Positions 1 to 9,800 of a stretch of 64,000 nt of DNA are shown piece by piece. Source of the stretch: Nocardioides faecalis (GTDB lineage Bacteria > Actinomycetota > Actinomycetes > Propionibacteriales > Nocardioidaceae); NCBI RefSeq assembly GCF_018388425.1, contig NZ_CP074406.1, positions 1,612,001 to 1,676,000 of the forward strand, written 5' to 3'. The translations under genes were made by a program, and so were the position numbers. A model generated the notes under the pieces. It did no database searches. It saw nothing but the letters and a program-made list of their open reading frames with translations, and was not told where the DNA came from. Position 1 is the stretch's first letter, and the number at the start of each line of letters is the position of its first letter.

Positions 1-2
1 CG

Positions 3-992
3 GCCGAGCGGCAGTCCGCCGACGTCGCGGTGCCCGGCTCGCAGACCACCGGCTTCCGCGCCCGCCTGGACTCCGGACCGATGGCGCCGCTGAAGCTGGC
101 CAGCGGCTGCGACCGCCGCTGCACCTTCTGCGCGATCCCGATGTTCCGCGGCTCCTTCATCAGCCGCCGCCCCTCCGACGTGCTCACCGAGGCCGCCTGG
201 CTGGCCGAGCAGGGCGTCAAGGAGCTGTTCCTGGTCTCGGAGAACTCCACGTCGTACGGCAAGGACCTGGGCGACCTCGCCCTGCTCGAGACCCTGCTGC
301 CCGAGCTGGTCGCCATCGACGGCGTCGAGCGGGTGCGGGTCTCCTACCTGCAGCCCGCCGAGACCCGGCCGGGCCTGGTCCGCGCCATCGCGACCACGCC
401 CGGTGTGGCGCCGTACTTCGACCTGTCGTTCCAGCACGCCAGCGCGAGCGTGCTGCGCCGGATGCGCCGCTTCGGCGACCCTGAGAGCTTCCTCGGCCTG
501 CTGGACCAGGTCCGCGCGCTCTCCCCGGAGGCGGGCGTGCGCTCCAACGTGATCGTCGGCTTCCCCGGTGAGACCGAGGCGGACTTCCAGACGCTGTGCG
601 ACTTCCTGGTCGCCGCCCGGATGGACGTCACCGGTGTCTTCGGCTATTCCGACGAGGACGGCACCGAGGCCGCCTCCTTCGACGACAAGCACGACGAGGA
701 CGAGATCCGCGCCCGGGTGCAGCACCTGACCGACCTGGTCGGCGAGCTGACCAGCGACCGCGCCGAGGAGCGGATCGGCACCGTGGTGGAGGTGCTGGTC
801 GAGGAGATCGACCCCGACGGCACCGGGGACGGCACCGTCGAGGGCCGCGCCGGCCAGCAGGGCCCCGAGGTCGACGGCACCACCCGGGTGCTCGGCGTCC
901 CGCACGCCCAGGTGGGTGACATCATCGCCGCCACCGTCGTGGCCAGCGACGGCGTGGACCTGATCGCCGAGCCGGTAGGAGCGCGAGCATGA
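3..992 (+). CDS. rimO: RimO, ribosomal protein S12 methylthiotransferase (5' end cut by window edge)
   Basis: This is the C-terminal two thirds of a radical-SAM methylthiotransferase. RimO adds a methylthio group to a conserved aspartate of ribosomal protein S12 in the cytoplasm. The frame is open to the left edge, so the UPF0004 domain and the start codon lie outside. The radical-SAM cluster motif CDRRCTFC (CxxxCxxC) is about 35 codons in. The block [13 protein letters not shown] follows, and then a C-terminal TRAM-like segment. The paralogue MiaB is the main alternative; the pgsA neighbour and the motif wording ([13 protein letters not shown]) favour RimO. The stop codon overlaps the pgsA start as ATGA, so the two genes are translationally coupled. 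Confidence 0.9.
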   Translation, partial: AERQSADVAVPGSQTTGFRARLDSGPMAPLKLASGCDRRCTFCAIPMFRGSFISRRPSDVLTEAAWLAEQGVKELFLVSENSTSYGKDLGDLALLETLLPELVAIDGVERVRVSYLQPAETRPGLVRAIATTPGVAPYFDLSFQHASASVLRRMRRFGDPESFLGLLDQVRALSPEAGVRSNVIVGFPGETEADFQTLCDFLVAARMDVTGVFGYSDEDGTEAASFDDKHDEDEIRARVQHLTDLVGELTSDRAEERIGTVVEVLVEEIDPDGTGDGTVEGRAGQQGPEVDGTTRVLGVPHAQVGDIIAATVVASDGVDLIAEPVGARA

Positions 993-1699
993 GCGAGACC
1001 AGGCGTGAGCCGCAGGTGCCCGGACAGCCGGTGCCCGGACAGCCGGTGCCCGGACAGCCGGCGACGGCCAAGCCCAGCAACTGGAACGTGCCCAACGCGC
1101 TCACCACGCTGCGCATCGTCATGGTGCCGTTCTTCGGCTGGGCGCTGCTGCACGACGGCGGCGACTCGGTGCTGTGGCGCCTCATCGCCTGGGCGATCTT
1201 CGTCGTGGCGATGGTGACCGACAAGATCGACGGCGACCTGGCACGCAAGTACGGCCTGGTCACCGACTTCGGCAAGATCGCCGACCCGATCGCCGACAAG
1301 GCGATCACGGGGATGGCCTTCATCGGCATCTCGATCATCACCGACACCTGGTGGATGTGGACGATCACCGTGATCGTGCTGCTGCGGGAGTGGTCGGTGA
1401 CCCTGCTCCGTCTGTCGGTGCTGAAGTCCGTGGTGATCGCGGCCGCCGCCAGCGGCAAGTGGAAGACGGCCACCCAGGCGCTCGCGCTGGGCCTGCTCAC
1501 CCTGCCGCTGCTCGAGGTCGGCGACAAGGTCGGCTGGCTCGAGGTCCCCGGCGAGATCACCTACGGGCTGGCGATCGTGGTGCTCCTCGCCGCTTTCGTG
1601 CTGACCCTGTGGTCGGGCTACGAGTTCTTCCGCGACGTGTGGCGCCAACGGGACTCGCTGCGTCGTGGCCGTGCGACGGAGCCGGGCACCGCACGCTGA
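989..1699 (+). CDS. pgsA: CDP-diacylglycerol-glycerol-3-phosphate 3-phosphatidyltransferase
   Basis: This 236-residue integral membrane enzyme belongs to the CDP-alcohol phosphatidyltransferase family. PgsA makes phosphatidylglycerol phosphate from CDP-diacylglycerol and glycerol-3-phosphate, the committed step to phosphatidylglycerol and cardiolipin. The family signature DGxxAR(x8)GxxxDxxxD is intact as DGDLAR...GKIADPIAD near residues 80-105, with several hydrophobic helices around it. The start ATG overlaps the rimO stop. The first 30 residues precede the membrane domain and hold three exact VPGQP repeats, an unusual cytoplasmic tail. The rimO-pgsA order is typical of actinobacteria; the usual next gene, cinA, is displaced here by the large nuclease gene. 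Confidence 0.93.
   Translation: MSETRREPQVPGQPVPGQPVPGQPATAKPSNWNVPNALTTLRIVMVPFFGWALLHDGGDSVLWRLIAWAIFVVAMVTDKIDGDLARKYGLVTDFGKIADPIADKAITGMAFIGISIITDTWWMWTITVIVLLREWSVTLLRLSVLKSVVIAAAASGKWKTATQALALGLLTLPLLEVGDKVGWLEVPGEITYGLAIVVLLAAFVLTLWSGYEFFRDVWRQRDSLRRGRATEPGTAR
1016..1060 (+). repeat. Three perfect 15-bp tandem repeats inside pgsA
   Basis: The unit GTGCCCGGACAGCCG occurs three times without a mismatch and encodes VPGQP three times in the N-terminal tail of PgsA. The unit length is a multiple of three, so copy number can change by slippage without breaking the frame. No function is evident. Confidence 0.95.
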
Positions 1700-1884
1700 G
1701 CCCTGGCGTTCGACTCCGGGTGCTGGTCACCCTGCTGTCACGTCGATGTTCCGAGAGTTTCACTCAGGTTCTTGTCAGGAACGTGGGTTTCGGGCTTAGG
1801 GTCAGCCTTCTTCCCCCGTGACGCGGGCCTTCCTCGGGCTCCAGCGCTGCGACCCCGTGCGTTGTCGACCCCGGAAGAAGACCG

Positions 1885-4800
1885 ATGCGTTCCGTGAAGA
1901 AGCTCCTGTTCGGATCCCTCAGCGTGGTGCTCGCCGCCGGTGGCCTGAGCGCCCTGCAGCTCGCGCCGGCCAGTGCGAACCCCGCCGGCACCGGCCTGGT
2001 GATCACCGAGGTGTACGGCGGCGGCGGCAACAGCGGCGCCACCTACAGCGCTGACTACGTCGAGCTGTTCAACCCGACGGCTGCGCCGATCGCGCTCGGC
2101 GGCAGCAGCCTGCAGTACCGTGCCGCGGCCAACACGGCCGCCGCCGCGAACACCTTCGCGCTGCCGGACGTGAGCGTGCCGGCGGGCAAGCACTACCTGG
2201 TGCAGTGCGCCGGCGGCGCCAACGGCGGGCCGCTGCCGACGGCGGACACCACGGCTTGCACGCTGAACCTGTCGGGCACGGCCGGTCAGGTCTTCCTCGC
2301 CTCGACCACCACGGGGATCGCAGCGCAGACCAACGGCGCCGCGCCGTGGGCCTTCCACGACGCGGTGGTCGACTTCGTCGGCTTCGGCACCGCGGCGGTG
2401 TTCGAGGGCGCGGCGTCCGCCCCGGCCCCGTCCAACACGACCTCGATCAGCCGGTCCGGCGCGGCCGACACCGACTCCAACAGCGCTGACTTCGCCGTCC
2501 TCGCCGCCGCCGCGATGACGCCGACGAACAGCAAGGACAACGTCTTCGAGGCGGCCGACCAGGCGGACGTCACCGCGTACGTCGGTGTCCCGATGCCGGC
2601 GCTGACCCTGAAGGCGAGCGGCGGCAAGGCGCCGTACACCTGGAGCGCGGCGGCGCTGCCGGCCGGCCTCTCCCTGTCCTCGGCCGGGGTGTTGAGCGGC
2701 ACGTCGACGGGTGTCGGTCGCACCGAGGTGGTCGCCACCGCCACCGACTCCTCCACACCCGCCAAGACGGACACCGTGCGCTTCGCCGTCGTCGTCGAGG
2801 ACGCCCCCGCGGCGCTCTCCATCGCCGCGGTGCAGGGCAACGGCGCCACCTCGCCGCAGGAGGGTAGGGCCGTCACGGTCGAAGGTGTCGTGACCGGCTC
2901 CTACGCCGACCCGACCTTCGCCAACAACGGCTACGACGGCTTCTACGTCCAGACCGGCGGCACCGGCGGTGCGACCGACACCACGCCTGGTCGCTCGGAC
3001 GCGATCTTCGTCTACTACGGCAACGCCGGCGCCCCCGCCGGCATCGCGACCGGCGACTCCGTGCGCGTCACCGGCCTGGTCTCGGAGTTCTCCGGCACCA
3101 CGCAGATCGCGCCGTTCACCGGCGGCGTCGTCGAGCTCGACGCGGCGCTGCCCGCCGTCGCGCCGCTGCAGATCGCCTACCCGCGGACGGAGACCGGCCG
3201 CGAGGCGCAGGAGGGCATGCTGCTCGCGCCCACCGACGACGAGTTCACCGTCACCAACGTCTACAACCTCAACACGTTCGCCGAGATCGGTCTCGCGTCC
3301 GGCGGCACGCCGCTGCGCCAGCCCACGGAGTTCGCCGCCCCCGGCGACGCCGCCGCTCTGCAGGCCATCAAGGACGACAACGCCGCCCGCGGGGTCGTGC
3401 TCGACGACGGCACCGCGGTCAACTACCTGACGAACACCGCGGCCAAGAACCAGCCGCTGCCGTGGCTCACCCCGGACAACCCGATCCGGGTCGGCGCCCG
3501 CGCCACCCTGGCCGGACCGGTGATCCTGGAGTACCGCAACAACACCTGGAAGTTCCAGCCGCCCGCCCCCGTCTACGACGATGGCGACACCACCGTCACG
3601 TTCGAGGACACCCGGGCGGCCAACGCGACCCCGCGCGACGTCGGCGGCGACCTGAAGCTCGCGACGTTCAACGTCCTCAACTACTTCAACACCACCGGCG
3701 AGGCGTACGTCGCCGCCGGCGCCGCGCAGTCGCCTCCGGTGAACGCGCAGTGCACCTACTACACCGACCGCGCGAACAACCGGATCGGCAACAACACCTG
3801 CGGTGTCGTGGGCTCCGACGGCAAGAACGCGGGCAACGGCCCGCGCGGCGCCGCGACGTCGGCGAGCCTGGCCCGCCAGACCGCCAAGATCGTCACCGCC
3901 ATCAACACCATGGGCGCCGACATCGTCGGGCTGCAGGAGATCGAGAGCTCGGTCAAGCTGCTCGGCGAGGTCGACCGTGACGACGCGCTGCGCTACCTGG
4001 TCGCGGCGCTCAACGCGGAGGCCGGCGCCGGCACCTGGCGCTTCGTGCACAGCCCCGGTGAGGCGACGCTGACGGCCTCGGTGAGCGAGCAGGACGTCAT
4101 CCGGCCCGCCTTCCTCTACCGGGCCGCGAAGGTCGAGCCGGTCGGCAGCTCCGACATCCTGTTCGGCACCACCGAGTTCGCCAACGCCCGCGAGCCGCTC
4201 GCCCAGGCGTTCAAGGCGAAGGGGGCGCTGGACAGCGACGCGTTCGCCGTCGTCCTCAACCACTTCAAGTCCAAGGGCGACAGCGACCCCGTGGCCACCG
4301 GCGACAACGCCAACGACCCCGACGTGGGCGCGTTCAACGGCGACCGCGTGCGCCAGGCCACCCGGCTGGCGGCGTTCGCCGACGAGTTCGCCGAGGCCCG
4401 CGGCATCGAGGCGGTCTTCCTCGCCGGCGACTTCAACTCCTACTCCCGTGAGCAGCCGATCCAGGTCCTGGAGTCGAGCGGCTACGCGCTGATCGACTCA
4501 CCCGGTGAGGAGACCTACTCCTTCTCCGGGCTCTCGGGCTCGCTCGACCACGTGCTCGGCAACCAGGCGGCGGTCGCCATGGTCACCGGGTCCGACGTCT
4601 GGGACATCAACGCCAGCGAGTCGGTGGCCTTCCAGTACAGCCGCCACAACTACAACGTCACCGACTTCTGGCAGCCGAACCAGCCGTTCGCGGCCTCCGA
4701 CCACAACCCGGAGATCGTCGGCATCGACGTGCCCGCGGTGGGCGGTCCCTACAAGCGCGTCCAGGTCGTCGGCACCAACGACTTCCACGGCCGGATCCTG

Positions 4801-7218
4801 CCCTCGGGCGGTGACAGCGCGGGTGCCTCGGTGCTGTCCGGGGCCGTGAAGGAGCTGCGCGCCGACAACCCGAACACCGTCTTCGTCGCCGCCGGCGATC
4901 TGGTCGGGGCCTCGACGTTCGAGTCCTTCATCCAGGAGGACGCGCCCACCATCGACGCGCTCAACGAGGCCGGCCTGGAGGTCTCCGCGGTCGGCAACCA
5001 CGAGTTCGACGCCGGCTACGAGGACCTCGTCGGTCGCATCCAGGACCGCGCGGACTGGGAGTACCTCGCCACCAACGTCACCGAGCCCGACGGTCGCGAC
5101 GAGCTCGTCGAGCGCTGGACCAAGACGATGGACGGCATCGAGGTCGGTTTCGTCGGGGCCGTCACCGAGGACCTGCCGACCCTGGTCAGTCCCTCGGGCA
5201 TCGAGGGCGTCACGGTCACCGACATCGTCGAGGCGGCCAACGCCGAGGCCGCCGCGCTCAAGGAGACCGGCGTCGACCTGGTGGTGCTGCTGGTCCACGA
5301 GGGCTCGCCGAGCACGGACTGCACCTCGGCGAGCTTCACCGACCCGGCCACCGTGTGGGGCAACATCACCCAGAACACCTCCGCCGACGTCGACGCCATC
5401 GTGTCGGGCCACACCCACCTCGCCTACAACTGCTCGTTCCCCGTGACCGAGTGGCAGCAGGACGGGCGCGCGGTCACCGAGCGTCCGGTGGTCTCGGCCG
5501 GGCAGTACGGCCAGAACCTCAACAAGCTGGTCTTCACCTACGCCGGCGACGACGAGCTGGTCGCGGTCTCGCAGGACATCGTGGGCATCGCGGGCACCGG
5601 CTTCGAGGTCGACGGCGCGGTCACGCCGATCGTCGACGCCGCGGTCGTGGAGGCCGAGGAGCGCGGCAAGGTCGTGATCGGGGAGATCGAGGCCCCGTTC
5701 AACCGCGCGAAGCTGGCCAACGGCACCACCGAGAACCGTGGCGGGGAGTCCACGCTGGGCAACCTCGTCGCCGAGGTCCAGCGTTGGGCGACGGAGAAGC
5801 CGGAGTCCGGCTCGGCGCAGATCGCCTTCATGAACCCCGGCGGCCTGCGCCAGGACATGACCGGCACCGTCGACGGTGACGCCCGCGCGCTCACCTACAA
5901 GCAGGCGGCCGTGGTCCAGCCGTTCGCCAACACCCTGGTGAACATGGACCTCACCGGGGCCCAGATCGAGACGGTGCTCGAGCAGCAGTGGCAGCGCACC
6001 ACCGCCGGTGCCGTGCCGTCGCGCCCGTTCCTGCGGCTCGGGGTCTCCGAGGGCTTCACCTACACCTACACCGAGACGCCGGAGACCGTCGGCGGCACGG
6101 CGACGTTCACGGGTGAGATCACCGGGATGTGGCTCGACGGCGTGCCGATCGACCCGGCGGCGACGTACTCGGTGACGGTGAACTCCTTCCTGGCCTCCGG
6201 TGGCGACAACTTCCACGAGCTCGCCAAGGGCTCCGGTCCCGCCGACACCGGCAAGTCGGACCTGCAGGCGATGGTCGACTACATGAAGGCCACGACCGAG
6301 ACGGCCCCGCTGCCGGTCGACGCCAGCCAGCGGGCGGTGGGGATCAACCTTCCCGCCGGTGCACCGTCGGTCTACGGCCCCGGCGACGTGGTCGCGTTCG
6401 ACGTCTCCTCGTGGACGATGTCGACCGCCGACGACGCCAAGGACAGCGAGATCCAGGTCCGGCTCGGCGACACCACGCTCGGCACCGTCGCGGTCGACAA
6501 CACCATCGGCACCGCCGTCTACGACCAGTACGGCAAGGCCTCGGTGAGCATCACCCTGCCGGCCACGCTGCCCGCCGACGCCACCCTGCGGCTGGTGGGC
6601 GCCACCACCGGTACCGAGATCCAGGTGCCCATCGCCCTCGCCGCCGCCGCGGAGCCCGAGGTGGTCAACACCGCGCCGCCGACGATCGTGGGCACCGCCC
6701 AGGTCGGCCGGACCCTGCGGGCTGTCGACGGCACCTGGAACCCGGCGCCGACGGCCCTGGCCCGGCAGTGGTACGCCGACGGCAAGCCGATCGCCGGCGC
6801 CACCGGCACCCTGTTCCGCCCCACCGCGGCGCAGGCAGGCAAGCGGATCACGGTGACGGTCACGGCCACCCTGGCCGGCCACACCAACGGGACGGCGACC
6901 TCGGCGCCCACCGCGAAGGTGGCCAAGGGCAAGGTCAGCGTCAGGGTCAAGGCCTCGCCGAAGGCGCTCAAGGTCCGCCGTACCAAGGCGACGGTCCGCG
7001 TCACCGTGCGCAACGCCTACGGCGTGCCCGTCACGGGCACGGTGACCATCAAGGCCGCCGGCCAGAAGGCCCGCAAGGTCAAGCTCAAGAACGGCAAGGC
7101 CACGATCCGGCTCAAGGCGTTCGGCAGCACGGGCCGCAAGAAGGTGACGGTGACCTACAACGGCAGCGCCGCACTGGACCGGGCCAAGGAGCGCATCACC
7201 GTGCGCGTCCGTCGCTGA
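1885..7218 (+). CDS. Secreted ExeM/NucH-type nuclease fused to a 5'-nucleotidase
   Basis: This 1777-residue secreted protein begins with a signal peptide (basic MRSVKK, hydrophobic core, likely cut after ASA near residue 31). Next come a lamin-tail-like domain (about 35-130), an Ig-like putative domain (about 230-305) and an OB-like NucH segment (about 310-560). The endonuclease/exonuclease/phosphatase domain spans about 590-950 (ATFNVLNYFN, GADIVGLQEIE, FLAGDFNS, SDHNPEIVG). The metallophosphatase 5'-nucleotidase spans about 958-1450 (GTNDFHG, AAGDLVG, GNHEFDAGYEDL, SGHTHLAYN), with its C-terminal domain from about 1285 (ESTLGNLVAEV). Ig-like segments from about 1595 end in a very basic tail. 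It could degrade extracellular DNA and dephosphorylate the nucleotides, a phosphate and nucleoside scavenging role inferred from the domains. The SD GGAAG lies 7 bases before the ATG. It separates pgsA from cinA, which are usually close neighbours. Confidence 0.88.
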   Translation: MRSVKKLLFGSLSVVLAAGGLSALQLAPASANPAGTGLVITEVYGGGGNSGATYSADYVELFNPTAAPIALGGSSLQYRAAANTAAAANTFALPDVSVPAGKHYLVQCAGGANGGPLPTADTTACTLNLSGTAGQVFLASTTTGIAAQTNGAAPWAFHDAVVDFVGFGTAAVFEGAASAPAPSNTTSISRSGAADTDSNSADFAVLAAAAMTPTNSKDNVFEAADQADVTAYVGVPMPALTLKASGGKAPYTWSAAALPAGLSLSSAGVLSGTSTGVGRTEVVATATDSSTPAKTDTVRFAVVVEDAPAALSIAAVQGNGATSPQEGRAVTVEGVVTGSYADPTFANNGYDGFYVQTGGTGGATDTTPGRSDAIFVYYGNAGAPAGIATGDSVRVTGLVSEFSGTTQIAPFTGGVVELDAALPAVAPLQIAYPRTETGREAQEGMLLAPTDDEFTVTNVYNLNTFAEIGLASGGTPLRQPTEFAAPGDAAALQAIKDDNAARGVVLDDGTAVNYLTNTAAKNQPLPWLTPDNPIRVGARATLAGPVILEYRNNTWKFQPPAPVYDDGDTTVTFEDTRAANATPRDVGGDLKLATFNVLNYFNTTGEAYVAAGAAQSPPVNAQCTYYTDRANNRIGNNTCGVVGSDGKNAGNGPRGAATSASLARQTAKIVTAINTMGADIVGLQEIESSVKLLGEVDRDDALRYLVAALNAEAGAGTWRFVHSPGEATLTASVSEQDVIRPAFLYRAAKVEPVGSSDILFGTTEFANAREPLAQAFKAKGALDSDAFAVVLNHFKSKGDSDPVATGDNANDPDVGAFNGDRVRQATRLAAFADEFAEARGIEAVFLAGDFNSYSREQPIQVLESSGYALIDSPGEETYSFSGLSGSLDHVLGNQAAVAMVTGSDVWDINASESVAFQYSRHNYNVTDFWQPNQPFAASDHNPEIVGIDVPAVGGPYKRVQVVGTNDFHGRILPSGGDSAGASVLSGAVKELRADNPNTVFVAAGDLVGASTFESFIQEDAPTIDALNEAGLEVSAVGNHEFDAGYEDLVGRIQDRADWEYLATNVTEPDGRDELVERWTKTMDGIEVGFVGAVTEDLPTLVSPSGIEGVTVTDIVEAANAEAAALKETGVDLVVLLVHEGSPSTDCTSASFTDPATVWGNITQNTSADVDAIVSGHTHLAYNCSFPVTEWQQDGRAVTERPVVSAGQYGQNLNKLVFTYAGDDELVAVSQDIVGIAGTGFEVDGAVTPIVDAAVVEAEERGKVVIGEIEAPFNRAKLANGTTENRGGESTLGNLVAEVQRWATEKPESGSAQIAFMNPGGLRQDMTGTVDGDARALTYKQAAVVQPFANTLVNMDLTGAQIETVLEQQWQRTTAGAVPSRPFLRLGVSEGFTYTYTETPETVGGTATFTGEITGMWLDGVPIDPAATYSVTVNSFLASGGDNFHELAKGSGPADTGKSDLQAMVDYMKATTETAPLPVDASQRAVGINLPAGAPSVYGPGDVVAFDVSSWTMSTADDAKDSEIQVRLGDTTLGTVAVDNTIGTAVYDQYGKASVSITLPATLPADATLRLVGATTGTEIQVPIALAAAAEPEVVNTAPPTIVGTAQVGRTLRAVDGTWNPAPTALARQWYADGKPIAGATGTLFRPTAAQAGKRITVTVTATLAGHTNGTATSAPTAKVAKGKVSVRVKASPKALKVRRTKATVRVTVRNAYGVPVTGTVTIKAAGQKARKVKLKNGKATIRLKAFGSTGRKKVTVTYNGSAALDRAKERITVRVRR

Positions 7219-7242
7219 CCTGACGGCGGCGGCGCACACAAC

Positions 7243-7278
7243 CGGGCCGGCGGGGTGGACGACCACCCCGCCGGCCCG
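7243..7278. terminator. Perfect 16-bp hairpin after the nuclease gene
   Basis: The arms CGGGCCGGCGGGGTGG and CCACCCCGCCGGCCCG pair perfectly around the loop ACGA, 24 bases past the stop codon. No T-run follows, which is common for GC-rich actinobacterial terminators. Confidence 0.75.
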
Positions 7279-7329
7279 TGCTTCGCTCGTTGCTCCACCC
7301 GACTTGAGCGGGGTTGCAAGGATCGGGGC

Positions 7330-7833
7330 GTGCAGACAGAGGCTGAGAAGATCGTCGACCTGCTCACCGACCTCGACGCGACGGTGGGCACCGCCGAGTC
7401 GTTGACCGGCGGCCGGCTCGCCGCGGCGCTCACCCAGGCGCCCGGGAGCTCGGCGGTCTTCGCCGGCGGCGTGGTCAGCTACCACACCCGGGTCAAGGTG
7501 GAGGTGCTCGGCGTCGCCGAGGAGACCACCGAGACCGACGGCGTCGTGTCGGAGTCGTGCGCGCGACAGATGGCCGACGGGGTGCGGCGGGTGCTCGGGA
7601 CGACGTACGGCATCAGCACCACCGGTGTGGCCGGTCCCGACACCCAGGAGGGCAAGGCGGTGGGCACCGTCTTCGTCGGCGCCGCAGGGCCGGAGGGCAC
7701 GAAGGTGGAGGAGCTGGCGCTCGACGGGGACCGCGACGAGATCCAGCGCGCCAGCGTCGAGGCCGCCCTGTCTGCACTGCAGGAGATGATCTCCTCGGCC
7801 GGTCGGTCTCCGGAAGATTCGACGCTCCGGTAG
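7330..7833 (+). CDS. cinA: CinA C-terminal-domain protein, nicotinamide-nucleotide amidohydrolase (PncC type)
   Basis: This 167-residue protein consists only of the CinA C-terminal domain, the PncC family that deamidates nicotinamide mononucleotide to nicotinic acid mononucleotide and so recycles NMN released by DNA ligase. Typical blocks are TAESLTGG near residue 20, GSSAVFAGGVVSYHTRVK, and STTGVAGPD. The N-terminal molybdopterin-like domain of long CinA is absent, as is usual in actinobacteria. I chose the GTG at 7330 because AAGGA stands 7 bases upstream; an in-frame upstream GTG would add 25 residues that run into the terminator hairpin. Its NAD-recycling role links it to the pncBA-nrtR operon 12 kb away. 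Confidence 0.85.
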   Translation: MQTEAEKIVDLLTDLDATVGTAESLTGGRLAAALTQAPGSSAVFAGGVVSYHTRVKVEVLGVAEETTETDGVVSESCARQMADGVRRVLGTTYGISTTGVAGPDTQEGKAVGTVFVGAAGPEGTKVEELALDGDRDEIQRASVEAALSALQEMISSAGRSPEDSTLR

Positions 7834-7836
7834 CGT
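7831..7836 (+). promoter_or_regulatory. -10-like TAGCGT box for clgR
   Basis: TAGCGT overlaps the cinA stop codon and lies 54 bases before the clgR start. It matches the actinobacterial TANNNT -10 pattern, so clgR could have its own promoter with a short leader. No clear -35 was found. Confidence 0.4.
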
Positions 7837-7890
7837 TGGGCCCAGGCATCGGTGGACTCGCCGCTGACCGCACGACGAGAGGAGATCGAG

Positions 7891-8199
7891 ATGGTGCTCT
7901 TCCGCCGCTCACTCGGTGACATCCTGCGCAGCAGGCGCACCGAGCTCGGTCTCACCCTGCGCGAGGTCTCCGGCTCCGCCCGGGTCAGTCTCGGCTACAT
8001 CTCGGAGATCGAGCGCGGCCAGAAGGAAGCCTCCTCGGAGCTGCTGTCCTCCCTGTGCGACGCGCTCGAGATGCCGCTGTCCGACGTGCTGCGCGAGGTC
8101 GCCGACGCGGTGGCCCTCGAGGAGGCCGCGCTGCTCGGCCCCGTGCCCACGCCGATCGCTCCGCGGCGCGCCGGCGAGGTCGTGGCCTCCGCCGCCTGA
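7891..8199 (+). CDS. clgR: ClgR-like XRE-family transcriptional regulator
   Basis: This is a 102-residue DNA-binding protein with one XRE helix-turn-helix (about residues 7-65; [37 protein letters not shown]). In actinobacteria ClgR activates clp protease and other stress genes. The position directly after cinA and the wording around the HTH match that family. The ATG at 7891 has AGGAG 7 bases upstream; a GTG at 7852 would add 13 residues and is less likely. The C-terminal 40 residues hold a short hydrophobic run ending in an AS-AA tail. In ClgR proteins a C-terminal Ala pair can serve as a Clp recognition tag; whether that holds here is inference. Confidence 0.82.
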   Translation: MVLFRRSLGDILRSRRTELGLTLREVSGSARVSLGYISEIERGQKEASSELLSSLCDALEMPLSDVLREVADAVALEEAALLGPVPTPIAPRRAGEVVASAA

Positions 8200-8338
8200 C
8201 GCCCAGTCTCGGGCGCCCCGGCGGACGCTGGGTGAGCAGAGCGACCCGTCCGCAATGTGGCGTCGACGGCGTCCACCGGCGCACGTCTCCGGTACGGTGC
8301 TGACCGCCCGGGACAGGCGCGGGCGCTGAGGAGTCCCC

Positions 8339-9790
8339 TTGTCGTTCGCAGCACCCCTCTTCCTGTGGTACTTCCTGCCCGCAGTGCTGCTGGCCCACTG
8401 GATCCTTCCGGTCCGGTTCCGCAACGCGATCATCGCCGTCTTCTCGATCGCGTTCTACGCGGTCGGCGGCAAGGAGTTCGTGCTGCTCCTGCTGACGATG
8501 ATGGTGGTCAACTACGCCGCCGGCCTGGCCATCGGCCGGGCGCGCGCCGCTGACCGCACCCGAGGGCTGACGTCACCGAAGGGGATCCTGGTCGCCACCG
8601 TCGCCGGCGACCTCGCGGTGCTCGCGATCTGGAAGTACCTCGGCTTCGCCAGCGTCGCGATCGACCAGCTCGGCCGTGCTCTCGGCGGCTCGGGCTCGCC
8701 CGTCATCGAGCTGGCGCTGCCGATCGGGATCAGCTTCTTCACCTTCCACCACCTCTCCTACGTCGTCGACGTCTACCGCGGGACCCGGACGCCGATGCGC
8801 AACCCGCTCACGTTCGCGACGTACATCGCGATGTTCCCCCAGCTCATCGCCGGACCGATCGTGCGCTACCACGAGATCGCCGACCAGCTGCGCAACCAGC
8901 ACCACGACCGGTGGGGCGACTTCGTCGAGGGGTTCCCGCGGTTCGCCTGGGGGTTGTTCAAGAAGGTCGTCATCGCCGACTCCCTCGCCACCGTCGCCGA
9001 CACCGCGTTCGCGACGAGCGACCCGACCTTCACCACCGCCTGGGTGGGCGCGCTGGCCTACACCGGCCAGATCTACTTCGACTTCTCCGGCTACTCCGAC
9101 ATGGCCATCGGCCTGGGCATGATGTTCGGCCTGCGGCTGCCCGAGAACTTCCGGCGCCCCTACTCCGCGGACTCGGTCACCGACTTCTGGCGGCGCTGGC
9201 ACATGTCGCTGTCGCGCTGGTTCCGCGACTACCTCTACATCCCGCTCGGCGGGAACCGGGGCGGGCGGACCGCGACCTACCGCAACCTCAGCATCGTGTT
9301 CCTGGCGACCGGCCTGTGGCACGGCGCGGCCTGGACGTTCGTGCTGTGGGGGGCCTACCACGGCGCCCTGCTGATCTTCGAGCGCGCCACCGGCCTGGCG
9401 AAGGTGGAGGGCTACGTCGTGGTGCGCCGGGCCGTCACCTTCGTGCTCGTGGTGTTCGGATGGGTGCTCTTCCGCGCCGCCGACCTCGACGAGTTCACCA
9501 AGATGGCGGGCGCGATGCTCGTGCCCGACGGCCTGACGCTGCCCGCGCTGGGCCTGGCCCCGGAGCTGCTGACCAGCACGGCGCCGCACGAGTGGGTGCT
9601 GCTGGCCGTGGTGCCGATGCTCGTGCTGCTGCCGGGGACGTTCGTGATGGGCCGCGTCATCGACGGCCTCGACGGCACCTCCCCGCGCCGGCAGCTGACG
9701 GCCCGCCTGGTGGCGCTGTGCTCCTCGCCGTACGCCGCCCTGGCGGCCGTGGCCGGCGGTTTCAGTCCCTTCCTCTACTTCCAGTTCTGA
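8339..9790 (+). CDS. MBOAT-family membrane O-acyltransferase (AlgI/DltB-like)
   Basis: This 483-residue polytopic membrane protein has about 11 hydrophobic segments. Signature blocks are SFFTFHHLSYVVDVYRG, WRRWHMSLSRWFRDYLYIPLGGNR and GLWHGAAWTFVLWGAYHG, the last carrying the presumed catalytic His328. MBOAT proteins of this type move an acyl group, usually acetyl, across the membrane for transfer to an extracellular polysaccharide. The start is a TTG with GAGGAG 5 bases upstream; no ATG or GTG fits the conserved N-terminus better. It is followed 10 bases later by an AlgX-like partner, so the two probably act together on a cell-surface glycan whose identity cannot be read from the window. Confidence 0.88.
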   Translation: MSFAAPLFLWYFLPAVLLAHWILPVRFRNAIIAVFSIAFYAVGGKEFVLLLLTMMVVNYAAGLAIGRARAADRTRGLTSPKGILVATVAGDLAVLAIWKYLGFASVAIDQLGRALGGSGSPVIELALPIGISFFTFHHLSYVVDVYRGTRTPMRNPLTFATYIAMFPQLIAGPIVRYHEIADQLRNQHHDRWGDFVEGFPRFAWGLFKKVVIADSLATVADTAFATSDPTFTTAWVGALAYTGQIYFDFSGYSDMAIGLGMMFGLRLPENFRRPYSADSVTDFWRRWHMSLSRWFRDYLYIPLGGNRGGRTATYRNLSIVFLATGLWHGAAWTFVLWGAYHGALLIFERATGLAKVEGYVVVRRAVTFVLVVFGWVLFRAADLDEFTKMAGAMLVPDGLTLPALGLAPELLTSTAPHEWVLLAVVPMLVLLPGTFVMGRVIDGLDGTSPRRQLTARLVALCSSPYAALAAVAGGFSPFLYFQF

Positions 9791-9800
9791 CGGGGTGCTC

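Noticed and set aside
4498..7485. A 995-codon antisense frame over the nuclease-nucleotidase gene
   Set aside because: It has low-complexity Arg/Gly/Val/Asp composition, no motifs, and runs through the terminator hairpin; the sense frame has catalytic motifs throughout.
8200..8338. An operator-like dyad (GCCCAG...CTGGGT) between clgR and the MBOAT gene
   Set aside because: The arms are short and interrupted, and sequences this GC-rich form such dyads by chance; no further support was seen.
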